A stretch of DNA of 64,000 nt. Source: Chitinophagaceae bacterium (GTDB taxonomy: Bacteria; Bacteroidota; Bacteroidia; Chitinophagales; UBA10324). Where the stretch lies: the NCBI GenBank assembly GCA_016704325.1, contig JADJAG010000006.1, positions 124,001-188,000 of the forward strand, given 5' to 3'. The notes beneath the pieces are model-generated. The model saw only the letters and a program-made list of their open reading frames with translations, ran no database searches and had not been told where the DNA came from. How positions within the stretch are numbered: the first letter of the stretch is position 1; every line of letters starts with the position of its first letter. Below, one piece after another: positions 8,207 through 15,727 of the stretch. Made by a program: the position numbers and the translations under genes.

Positions 8207-9301
8207 CTACATTATCGGAGCTTCTTCCGGAACCAGTTTGCTTTTTACTTTTGCTACCCATCCGAAGGGATCCGGTAATCGGCTGGTTTTTATGGCTTCC
8301 AGATCATGTTTAAGCCTGGTCGAATATTCCCATGCTGAAGCCGGTGGTAATTGCATCACAGCGCCTTTATATCCAACATGAGAGATGGGTGCGATAGATG
8401 CCGCCGTGCCTGTTCCAAATGCTTCGGTAAATAGTCCCTTTTTATGTGCATCTGCAATTTCATCCAGGGAAATCCGGCGCACTTCAACCGGAGTACCATA
8501 ACTATGCAGCAACTGTATCACACTGTCGCGGGTTATGCCATCGAGAATGGTGCCATCCAGTTCAGGAGTTACCGCCACACCATCAATCATAAAAAAGACA
8601 TTCATGGTGCCGATTTCCTGCGCATACTTATGTTCCAGGCCATCGGTCCATAAAACCTGGTCGAATCCCTGCTGTTGCGCTTCTTTAAGCGGAAGCATGG
8701 TTGCACCATAATTGCCTGCAGCTTTGGCAAAGCCAACACCACCTTGAAAAGCTCTTACATAATGATCGGAAGCAATCACTTTTACCGGTTTGGCATAGTA
8801 AAATCCGGCAGGTGAAGTGATGATAATGAATTTAAAAAACTCCGTAGGTCGTATACCTATGAAACGGTCGGTGGCAAACATAAATGGGCGCACATACAAC
8901 GAACATCCTTCTTCTTCAGGAATCCATTCCTGGTCAAGGCTAATCAGTTCATGAAGCGCATCAAGCCAGAGTTCCTGTGGGATTTCTGACATTCCCATTC
9001 TTGCAGCAGAGGCATTAAATCGCTTGTGATTTTGTTCCGGTCGAAACAATTGTGGATTTCCATCCGGGTCCTTATAAGCTTTCATGCCTTCAAAAATGAT
9101 TTGCCCGTAATGCAATGCTGATGATGCAGGACTAAAATACAGGTTACCATACGGAGTGATTTTACAATCGGTCCACCTTCCTTTCTTGCATTCCGCCACA
9201 AACATATGGTCACCATATAATTTGCCGAAAGCAAGATCTTTGAAATTGACAGTTCCCAAACGTGACGTCTCTGTCCGTTCAATGTGGAAAGGATACTTCA
9301 T
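8207..9301 (-). CDS. ilvE: Branched-chain-amino-acid aminotransferase
   Basis: 364 aa from ATG at 9301 (MKYPFHIERTETSRLG); 48 upstream in-frame codons look non-coding. A class IV PLP enzyme of the long BCAT form. Visible segments are YFSPASSALHYGQIIFEGMKAYK, the arginine-rich RFIGIRPTEFFKF, GGVGFAKAAGNYGATM carrying the likely Schiff-base lysine near residue 200, and EIGTMNVFFMIDG with ILDGITRDSVIQL near the cofactor phosphate. Interconverts Leu/Ile/Val and their 2-oxo acids in the cytoplasm. It is divergent from the 9449 gene, with 147 bp between. Confidence 0.95.
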   Translation of the reverse strand: MKYPFHIERTETSRLGTVNFKDLAFGKLYGDHMFVAECKKGRWTDCKITPYGNLYFSPASSALHYGQIIFEGMKAYKDPDGNPQLFRPEQNHKRFNASAARMGMSEIPQELWLDALHELISLDQEWIPEEEGCSLYVRPFMFATDRFIGIRPTEFFKFIIITSPAGFYYAKPVKVIASDHYVRAFQGGVGFAKAAGNYGATMLPLKEAQQQGFDQVLWTDGLEHKYAQEIGTMNVFFMIDGVAVTPELDGTILDGITRDSVIQLLHSYGTPVEVRRISLDEIADAHKKGLFTEAFGTGTAASIAPISHVGYKGAVMQLPPASAWEYSTRLKHDLEAIKTSRLPDPFGWVAKVKSKLVPEEAPIM

Positions 9302-9448
9302 AGGTAAGATTTTAGAGGAGCAATGAGGATGATTGGCTAATAATGATCCTGCCATAAAAATAAAAAATGATTCTCTGGCAAAGAAACTATTCAGAGAATG
9401 AATATTTTTAGGCACAATAATCAAACCGGCATGCAGGAGGAACAAACT

Positions 9449-9925
9449 ATGAGTTTATATGGGTACTTGTTCAGCAAACCCATTTATGTAGCAAATGAAT
9501 CCATCGCCCCTGAGCTTACTGACCTTGATGGAGTTCCAATGAAGACACCTAAATTGCTCTTCGTGCTTAGAAATGCGATGAATCACCCCATATCTGCCGA
9601 AGACCTTGACCTGCTGAAGAAAATGGCGGATTGGACCGGGTTGGAAAGAAATGAAGTTGCTTGTTATCTGATGCAGGATGAGTTGCTTAACTTAAACAAA
9701 ATCAGGTTAGTATATGGATTTACCTGCTTCATTTGTTTTGGTGCAATTCCTGCTGATCTGGGTTTGAATATAGATCATAAATTAAATGCGATGATCAGAT
9801 TTATGGATGGCATATTACTCTTTACATCACCGTTTGCCGAAGTACAGAAAAATGAAAAACTAAAAAAAGAATTTTTCCATGTTGCGGGAAATATGTTCAG
9901 CCACCTCAGAAAAAAGAAATCTTGA
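9449..9925 (+). CDS. Conserved hypothetical protein, possibly DNA polymerase III psi-like
   Basis: 158 aa from the ATG at 9449. This start is favoured by AGGAGG at 9434-9439, a Shine-Dalgarno match that is rare in this phylum. No signal peptide. The C-terminal half (GAIPADLGLNID, DGILLFTSPFAEVQKNEKLKKEFFHVAGNMF) resembles the pattern I know from short Bacteroidota proteins annotated as DNA polymerase III psi subunit, which have a uracil-glycosylase-like fold. That is a pattern judgement, not a search result. Its stop overlaps the TTG start of rdgB (TTGA), so translation is coupled to a nucleotide-pool sanitiser, in line with a replication link. Confidence 0.6.
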   Translation: MSLYGYLFSKPIYVANESIAPELTDLDGVPMKTPKLLFVLRNAMNHPISAEDLDLLKKMADWTGLERNEVACYLMQDELLNLNKIRLVYGFTCFICFGAIPADLGLNIDHKLNAMIRFMDGILLFTSPFAEVQKNEKLKKEFFHVAGNMFSHLRKKKS

Positions 9926-10503
9926 AAATCCTCTTTGCCACACAGAACCAGCATAAGCGCGACGAAGTGCAGGCTTTAGTTGGTCATCAATTCAATATCC
10001 TTTCGCTTCACGATTTACATTTTACTGCGGAGCTACCTGAAACACATGAAACTTTACAGGAGAATGCCCTGGAGAAAGCATTATTTGTACATCAGCAATT
10101 TTCAATAGACTGTTTTTCAGAAGATACCGGATTGGAAATTGATGCATTGGGAGGTGCGCCAGGTGTCTATTCTGCCCGCTATGCAGGCGCAGGAAAGAAG
10201 CCGCAAGACAATGTTGCCAAAGTGTTGCAGGAATTAGGGGATAATGACAACCGCAATGCTCATTTCAGAACCGTTATCTGCCTTTTTTATCATAATGAAA
10301 CTCAATATTTTGAAGGCATTGTAAATGGTACGATAGCAAAGGAACCTGCTGGTGAAAAGGGATTCGGATATGATCCCATCTTCATCCCTGAAGGTACTGC
10401 ACTTACTTTTGCACAAATGAATGCTTCAGAGAAAAATGACATAAGTCATCGCCGGATTGCAATTGATAAGATGATCTTATGGCTGAATCAACAGGTTGGT
10501 TAA
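9922..10503 (+). CDS. rdgB: RdgB/HAM1 non-canonical purine NTP pyrophosphatase
   Basis: 193 aa. Begins MKILFATQNQHKRDEV using TTG at 9922, which overlaps the previous stop. Family motifs: N-terminal SxNxxK-like TQNQHKRDE, the acidic ENALEKAL, DCFSEDTGLEIDALGGAPGVYSARYAG with the catalytic Asp, and GEKGFGYDPIF near the C-terminus, then SHRRIA. Hydrolyses ITP, dITP and XTP to monophosphates so that deaminated purines stay out of DNA. Likely co-transcribed with the upstream gene. Confidence 0.96.
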   Translation: MKILFATQNQHKRDEVQALVGHQFNILSLHDLHFTAELPETHETLQENALEKALFVHQQFSIDCFSEDTGLEIDALGGAPGVYSARYAGAGKKPQDNVAKVLQELGDNDNRNAHFRTVICLFYHNETQYFEGIVNGTIAKEPAGEKGFGYDPIFIPEGTALTFAQMNASEKNDISHRRIAIDKMILWLNQQVG

Positions 10504-10641
10504 GTACAAATTCCACCTTGTAAAGTGCAGGTGTTGCCTGCTTTTGCAGGGTCTGTTTATTGTTCCAGATGATAACTGTATCTTATCTTATTTTTCTAAT
10601 GCAACTAATCTTCTTATTTTTAAGTCATTAAAATATCATCC

Positions 10642-11217
10642 ATGCGACTTTGGGGTAAAGATAAGGTCAGCGAGCAGCAACTAATTAGTGGCTGCGTCAC
10701 AGGTGATCGCAGCATGCAGGAGGAGTTTTACAAAGTTTTTGCTCCGCGCATGTTTACGATTTGCCTGCGATATGCTAATGATTATTACCAGGCAGAAGAT
10801 ATGTTGCAGGAAGGTTTCATCAGGGCATACGCTAATCTTCATAAGTTCAGGAATGAGGGATCTTTCGAAGGATGGATGAAGCGCATTTTCGTCAATACGG
10901 CTATTGAAGGGTATCGCAAGAACCAGGCGACGAATAATATGCTTGAGGTAGAGGATATGAAGAACGACCTGGTTCAGCAGGATGATTTTCACCACCTGTC
11001 GGCCAGCGACTTAATCAAAATGGTTCAGCGATTGTCGCCGGGTTATCGTACTGTTTTTAACCTCTATGCAATAGAAGGATACTCGCACCAGGAAATTGCT
11101 GATATGCTTTCGATCAATGTTGGCACGTCAAAATCGCAATTGGCAAGGGCAAGATACTTGTTACAAAAGATGGTATTGAATTCACAAAGGGTACAGAAAT
11201 ATGCCGCTGTCTTCTGA
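10642..11217 (+). CDS. ECF-type RNA polymerase sigma factor
   Basis: 191 aa. Region 2 lies at about residues 25-90 (MFTICLRYANDYYQAEDMLQEGFIRAYANLHKFRNEGSFEGWMKRIFVNTAIEGYRK). Region 4 with its helix-turn-helix is at about 125-180 (RLSPGYRTVFNLYAIEGYSHQEIADMLSINVGTSKSQLARARYLLQ). The stop overlaps the start of the following membrane protein by 17 bases, the usual arrangement for a sigma factor and its membrane-bound regulator. Target promoters are not recognisable. A few GC-rich dyads upstream (near 10527-10541) may end rdgB. Confidence 0.93.
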   Translation: MRLWGKDKVSEQQLISGCVTGDRSMQEEFYKVFAPRMFTICLRYANDYYQAEDMLQEGFIRAYANLHKFRNEGSFEGWMKRIFVNTAIEGYRKNQATNNMLEVEDMKNDLVQQDDFHHLSASDLIKMVQRLSPGYRTVFNLYAIEGYSHQEIADMLSINVGTSKSQLARARYLLQKMVLNSQRVQKYAAVF

Positions 11218-12559
11218 TAAACATATTGTTGACGATCAGTTCAAAAAGCAGTTGCACCACTATAAAGTGCAGCCGTCGGCGAAGGTGTGGAACCGACTGT
11301 CGGATGCCCTTCATTTTGAACAGCGAAAAAACGCGACCGGAAAGCGGTTGCTGTTGGTATTATTGTTACTGTTAGCAGGTTCCGGTGGTGTGTGGATGAG
11401 TTCCAAAATTCAACCCAAAGGAGATGCCTTGATTGTATCGAATCGTTCGACAGAAGAAAGCGGAAATGTTCAAAAAAATCCTGTTTCTGAATCATCAACT
11501 TTACTGGAAGTGCAACAGGAAAACAGCAAACCGGTAAGGAATTATATTGAAAATGATATCATATCTGTTGAATCATCAACTTCAGATCTGATAAAGGCAG
11601 AGGAGAATAAGCAGCAAGCAAAAGAGGTGATAGAAAATGAAGCGGTACCAATAGTGGTAATCAATGATGCTGAACAATTTTCACCGGTCAATTTAAATGA
11701 GTCATCACCAAAATATGCGTCAGAATTTTTGGTCGAAAACAGTATGCAAGTGCCGATTGCCTGGACTGATGTTGCCTTTGATGTGGCCCCCTTAACGCTG
11801 TCAGCACCTTCCGGGTTAACAGCATCCACACAGATCATTTCCCCAAAAAAAGTTAAGCATAGTCCATCACCTGTGGTGAATAAAAATTCGCAATACTACC
11901 TGGCTGATGCTTCCGGATTGTATATCGGCTTTGGAGAGAATTTCAACAGCACACATATCATAGACAAGCGGGCATTTCATGATGAGAACCTGAAATATAC
12001 ACCCACTTTTGGGACAGCGTTTATGCTGCATGGTGGTTATAACATGAACAATAAGTGGGGACTGGAAGTAGCATGGGTCATTCATTCTCAGGAAGGACAG
12101 CGTTATAAATACCTGCCTACCGACAACAGGACCACAAGCCTTGAGTACAACCAAAAGCACGTTTCATTTAACTATATGCAATTTCCTGTGATGGCCCGAT
12201 ATAAGGTGCAGGGCTGGTCGGGCATAACAGAAACACCGATTTTTGTAAACTATTCAGTCGGATTTCAATATGGCAGATTGCTTTCTTACAGCGTAGATGA
12301 AACAAAGGAGCGGGTATCAGAGCAGAATCTCTTCCGTAAGAATGAGTATGCACTGGTAGCCGGAGTTGATTATGATTTTCTTTCCCGCAAAGCAGCTTTC
12401 TATACTGTGGGCCTTCGGGCATCCTATGGTTCAGATCTCTTTGTGAAGGATGTTCCCGAATACCTCGAGTTTGATAGGCCACATAATGTGGTAATTGGTA
12501 TTCATGGCGCAGTGAATTTTTCATTGAAAAAAATGCCACAGAGTCCTTCAGCCTATTGA
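11201..12559 (+). CDS. Membrane-anchored anti-sigma-like protein with C-terminal outer-membrane barrel domain
   Basis: 452 aa. Residues 1-48 are cytoplasmic-looking, with a Dxx-FKKQLHHY-PSAKVWNRLSDAL pattern typical of Bacteroidota proteins encoded behind ECF sigma factors. One TM helix spans about 49-68. A Ser/Glu/Asn-rich linker spans about 75-230. From about 237 (ASGLYIGFGENFNS) to the end the sequence has alternating strands and a barrel pattern like the PorT/OMP_b-brl_2 group. The start overlaps the sigma gene. Inferred: a protein that may cross the whole envelope and control the sigma factor. The combination of one inner-membrane helix and a barrel is odd, and the barrel call rests on pattern only. 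Confidence 0.7.
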   Translation: MPLSSDKHIVDDQFKKQLHHYKVQPSAKVWNRLSDALHFEQRKNATGKRLLLVLLLLLAGSGGVWMSSKIQPKGDALIVSNRSTEESGNVQKNPVSESSTLLEVQQENSKPVRNYIENDIISVESSTSDLIKAEENKQQAKEVIENEAVPIVVINDAEQFSPVNLNESSPKYASEFLVENSMQVPIAWTDVAFDVAPLTLSAPSGLTASTQIISPKKVKHSPSPVVNKNSQYYLADASGLYIGFGENFNSTHIIDKRAFHDENLKYTPTFGTAFMLHGGYNMNNKWGLEVAWVIHSQEGQRYKYLPTDNRTTSLEYNQKHVSFNYMQFPVMARYKVQGWSGITETPIFVNYSVGFQYGRLLSYSVDETKERVSEQNLFRKNEYALVAGVDYDFLSRKAAFYTVGLRASYGSDLFVKDVPEYLEFDRPHNVVIGIHGAVNFSLKKMPQSPSAY

Positions 12560-12561
12560 TG

Positions 12562-12590
12562 ATTGCCGAAGCCATTCCGGCAATGTTTTA
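12562..12590 (+). terminator. Terminator-like hairpin between convergent genes
   Basis: ATTGCCG (12562-12568) pairs with CGGCAAT (12578-12584), followed by GTTTTA. It lies directly behind the 11201 gene and before the stop of the minus-strand hydrolase. The T-run is short. Confidence 0.5.
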
Positions 12591-13397
12591 TCATTCCACC
12601 TGCTTCATAAAATTTTCAAGTGCGAGGTGATATTCTTTAAATTCATTCAGGTTTTTATGTTTACCATTTTCTATTTCCACAAATCGATCGCCCGGCTTTA
12701 AGTACTGCTTCAGTTTTCTTCCTGATTCAATAGAAACCGTTTCATCTTTTGTGCCATGCAATATCAAAACGGGAACGGTGACAGCTTTCAGGGCACTGTC
12801 ATTCCGTAAACTGAAGGAAAAATAATTTCCATTCGGGAATGGCATACCATAACGACGGGCAATGTCGTACATATTTACGAAAGGTGTTTCCAGGATCAAT
12901 TGTTTACAGGAACGGTTGGCAGCAAGATATGCAGCTGCTGCAGTGCCTAATGAACGGCCGTATATATAAATATTTTCAGCCGGGCACTGACTGATGGCAT
13001 AATCATACCAGTAAAAAGTATCACCCAGGAATGACCGCTCTGTCAGACGGCCTTTACTTTTTCCAAAGCTCCGGTAATCAGGTATCAATACCCGGTAACC
13101 GAGGTCGGTGAATTTTTTGGTGAAGGGTAGATAGTTCTCCAGGTTTTTCCAGTTACCATGAAAATAGAGGATGGTTCCTCCCGGCGCATCCGGTTGCAAA
13201 AGTAGCCCATGCAGCAAGGTGCCATCCGTTGCTTTGAGTCTGACTTCTTCGAAAGGAACACCGGGGTTAAAGGCAAAAGATGCCGGAAGTTTTTGTGGCC
13301 GGAAGATGAAAACGGATTGCAAGAACAGGAAGACCAGGCAGTACAGGGCATACAGCACAATCAATCCTGATAACAGCCATCCCATCTTTTTTGTCAT
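12591..13397 (-). CDS. Alpha/beta hydrolase (BEM46/FrsA-like), copy 1
   Basis: 268 aa. An N-terminal TM/signal-anchor helix at residues 6-26, then the QSVFIFRPQKLP motif. The hydrolase core holds FHGNWKN (oxyanion), DYRSFGKSKGRLTE, the nucleophile motif YGRSLGTA, acid HGTKDET and base NGKHKNL, so the Ser-Asp-His triad is complete. Substrate unknown. It ends one base before the start of a paralogue with the same layout, so the pair is a tandem duplication in one operon. Confidence 0.88.
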   Translation of the reverse strand: MTKKMGWLLSGLIVLYALYCLVFLFLQSVFIFRPQKLPASFAFNPGVPFEEVRLKATDGTLLHGLLLQPDAPGGTILYFHGNWKNLENYLPFTKKFTDLGYRVLIPDYRSFGKSKGRLTERSFLGDTFYWYDYAISQCPAENIYIYGRSLGTAAAAYLAANRSCKQLILETPFVNMYDIARRYGMPFPNGNYFSFSLRNDSALKAVTVPVLILHGTKDETVSIESGRKLKQYLKPGDRFVEIENGKHKNLNEFKEYHLALENFMKQVE

Positions 13398-14183
13398 TTA
13401 GTAAAGCAATATGTCGCGCAAAAATGCATGATATTGCGGAAATGAAGGGAGGTTATTGTGTTTTCCGCCTTCTATACGGATTAGCGTAATACGTTTCGGC
13501 GCTATGGCTGCAAGCCGTTCACTGCTATTAATTGGAATTAACCGATCTTTTGTACCATGTAGAATGTAGGTATGACATTTCACATATTCCATCCATAAAT
13601 CTGCGCGTATTGGATATTTTAACAGGAAGGGCATAGGAAGGAATGGCAGGTAACGGCTGGAGATATGCTGGAAGCTATAGTAAGGAGCATCGAGGATGCA
13701 AAAACGGGGCGTATTTAAACTGGCCACGCGCACGGCAAATCCACTTCCGATACTTCTGCCATACACGATGATCTGGTCTTCGTTGTATTGTTTCTTAAGT
13801 TCTTCATATACGAATTGCGCATCTTTCAGCATCACTTCTTCCGAACGCTTGCCGGTACTTTTTCCAAAGCCCCGGTAATCTATCATCACCAGGTCATACT
13901 GGTACTTTGTAAAGTCTTTGGAATATTTCGCCCAGCCTTTGATGCTTCTTGTATTACCATGAAAATAGAGGATGATGCCCTTTGGATTTTCAACAGCGAA
14001 ATGCAGACCATTAATCCGCACATTGCGTTCTACATCAAAAAATAATTCAGTAAACGGCCGGTCGTACTGGAATTTGAAATTCTGCGGCAATTTTTCCGGG
14101 TGAAAAATGAACCGCTCCTGAATGAAGTAAACTACCACGCAGATTACCAGCCAGGCCAGTCCGATGTAAATAAGTAAATCCAT
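13398..14183 (-). CDS. Alpha/beta hydrolase (BEM46-like), copy 2
   Basis: 261 aa. An N-terminal hydrophobic anchor (residues 3-20), RFIFHPEKLP, then FHGNTRSIKGW, DYRGFGKSTGKRSEE, nucleophile motif YGRSIGSG, acid HGTKDRLIP and base GGKHNNL. Clearly paralogous to the downstream gene, which it abuts with no spacer. Probably membrane-tethered with the catalytic domain outside the cytoplasm or at the membrane face. Substrate not predictable from sequence. Confidence 0.88.
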   Translation of the reverse strand: MDLLIYIGLAWLVICVVVYFIQERFIFHPEKLPQNFKFQYDRPFTELFFDVERNVRINGLHFAVENPKGIILYFHGNTRSIKGWAKYSKDFTKYQYDLVMIDYRGFGKSTGKRSEEVMLKDAQFVYEELKKQYNEDQIIVYGRSIGSGFAVRVASLNTPRFCILDAPYYSFQHISSRYLPFLPMPFLLKYPIRADLWMEYVKCHTYILHGTKDRLIPINSSERLAAIAPKRITLIRIEGGKHNNLPSFPQYHAFLRDILLY

Positions 14184-14551
14184 ACTATGGAATCGAATTC
14201 CAAGATATAGATTCTATGATATTATGAGGGGTAAATATAAAATGCCAAGCAGCAGAATTATTTGTGGCGCTGTAAATATTGCTCCGAAGTGGTTTTTATT
14301 AAAACAATCCGGAAACAGTGCGTATGCTTCATATTAAATTTTATTTCCGGAAATGTGATCCATTTTTCAACCCGTTAGTACATTTAGATCGGATTCCGTA
14401 TGCTTCCATCTTTTGTAATTATTACTTTGAAGAATACAGACAGTACAAGATAAAAGGTCAGATCGCACGATTGTTTTTAATTCAACTAATTTTTAATACT
14501 TTCAGATCGTAAAATGGCAGGTTGGTGGGATTGAAAAGGTTGTTGGCGGCA
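14184..14551. other. Intergenic region without a supported gene
   Basis: AT-rich divergent spacer between the hydrolase pair and the metallophosphatase gene. Contains a TCCGGAAA...TTTCCGGAAA dyad near 14308-14355 and several TA-rich blocks, but no clear TAnnTTTG promoter. A 64-codon open frame here has no coding character that I can support. Confidence 0.4.
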
Positions 14552-14578
14552 ATGCCAAAAATCAATGCAATCAATCAT

Positions 14579-15727
14579 ATGGCTTGTAATTCACCAGGTA
14601 TTTTCATCTGCGTTTTTCTTCTTCTATGCATAAGTGCGTATAGTGCTTATTCACAACAAAGCACCGGCATTGTTTCGAGGATAGTGTACCTGGCCGGCAA
14701 TACCGCCGATGCAGAAAACACAAAAAACCTCGAGGCACTCCATGAATCGGTACTTAAAGAAACAGCACCTGTTACCGTAATCTACAATGGCGATATTTTA
14801 CACAAGAGCGGATTGGAAGTAAATGCATTGAATGAAGATTCCGCTTTTATTCGGTTACTGTTTGCGGTGGTTAAAGATGCCCCCGAAGCAGCGGTGTATT
14901 TTATTCCGGGCGACCTGGATTGGAACAACTCCGGCATACATGGCTGGGAGTCTGTTATAAAGTTGGAGCAGCTGGTAAATGGTATTGCAGGTAAGAAGGT
15001 CTTCCTGCCTGAAACCGGATGTCCCGGCCCGGTGACCATTGATCTTGGGGAAGATCTGCTGTTGATATTGATCAGTTCACCATGGTGGATTCATCCTCAT
15101 GAGCGTCCGCATGCACCGGCCACCAGTTGTGACGTATTGGTGGAACAGCAATTTATGGAGCAGCTGGAAGATCTGCTGGAAGTAAACAGTGAAAAAAACG
15201 TATTGATAGCAGGGCATCATCCTGCAATCTCCAATGGAAATTATGGAGGCAGAAATGCTATAGGGCAACATTTTTCTCCTCCTGTCATTGGCACATTCAA
15301 AGCGGCCTATCATCAGAACATTGGCGATCCAAAAGACATGGCCTACAGTGCTTACCGATCATTCGCCGGCAGCCTGAAATTCCTCTTACAGGATCAGTCA
15401 CCCTTTATTTATGCCTCGGCACATGATTACAATTTACAAATATTGGAGTTTGAAAACTCTTACCAACTGGTGAGTGGTGCAATTGTTAAAAAAGTAGCGT
15501 CGGCAACATCAAAGAACACGATTTACAGATCCAAAGAACAAGGGTTCATCAAGCTCACTTATTATCAGGATGGCAAAGTAATGGCTGACGTAGTGGAGCT
15601 GGCTGAAGGAAAAATTCTTGGCATTACTACTAAGGAACTTTACCAGTCTTCCTGTAACCCGGATGGATCCGGAGCACCGCTGAATTCGCGTTATGTTCCA
15701 TGCAGGAAAAAAATTTTTTCCTGCTGA
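14579..15727 (+). CDS. Metallophosphatase domain, N-terminal part of a frameshifted surface protein
   Basis: Signal peptide at the ATG at 14579 (MACNSPGIFICVFLLLC...YSQQ); ATG 14552 is an alternative start. The calcineurin-like phosphoesterase domain keeps divergent metal motifs YNGDILH, FIPGDLDWNN and the histidine motif IAGHHPAISNGNYGG. The frame runs to TGA at 15725, but the true protein continues in the +1 frame. At A7T6 (15707-15719) removal of one A gives RYVPCRKKFFPAEHMNPDFADS, joining directly to the 15693 frame. The intact product would be about 1226 aa, the size I know for Bacteroidota metallophosphatase-barrel fusions. It may be a real mutation, a slippage site, or a homopolymer error. 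Confidence 0.82.
   Translation: MACNSPGIFICVFLLLCISAYSAYSQQSTGIVSRIVYLAGNTADAENTKNLEALHESVLKETAPVTVIYNGDILHKSGLEVNALNEDSAFIRLLFAVVKDAPEAAVYFIPGDLDWNNSGIHGWESVIKLEQLVNGIAGKKVFLPETGCPGPVTIDLGEDLLLILISSPWWIHPHERPHAPATSCDVLVEQQFMEQLEDLLEVNSEKNVLIAGHHPAISNGNYGGRNAIGQHFSPPVIGTFKAAYHQNIGDPKDMAYSAYRSFAGSLKFLLQDQSPFIYASAHDYNLQILEFENSYQLVSGAIVKKVASATSKNTIYRSKEQGFIKLTYYQDGKVMADVVELAEGKILGITTKELYQSSCNPDGSGAPLNSRYVPCRKKIFSC

Noticed and set aside
14318..14512. 64-codon frame upstream of the metallophosphatase gene
   Set aside because: No start context, no resemblance to any family, and composition like the surrounding spacer.
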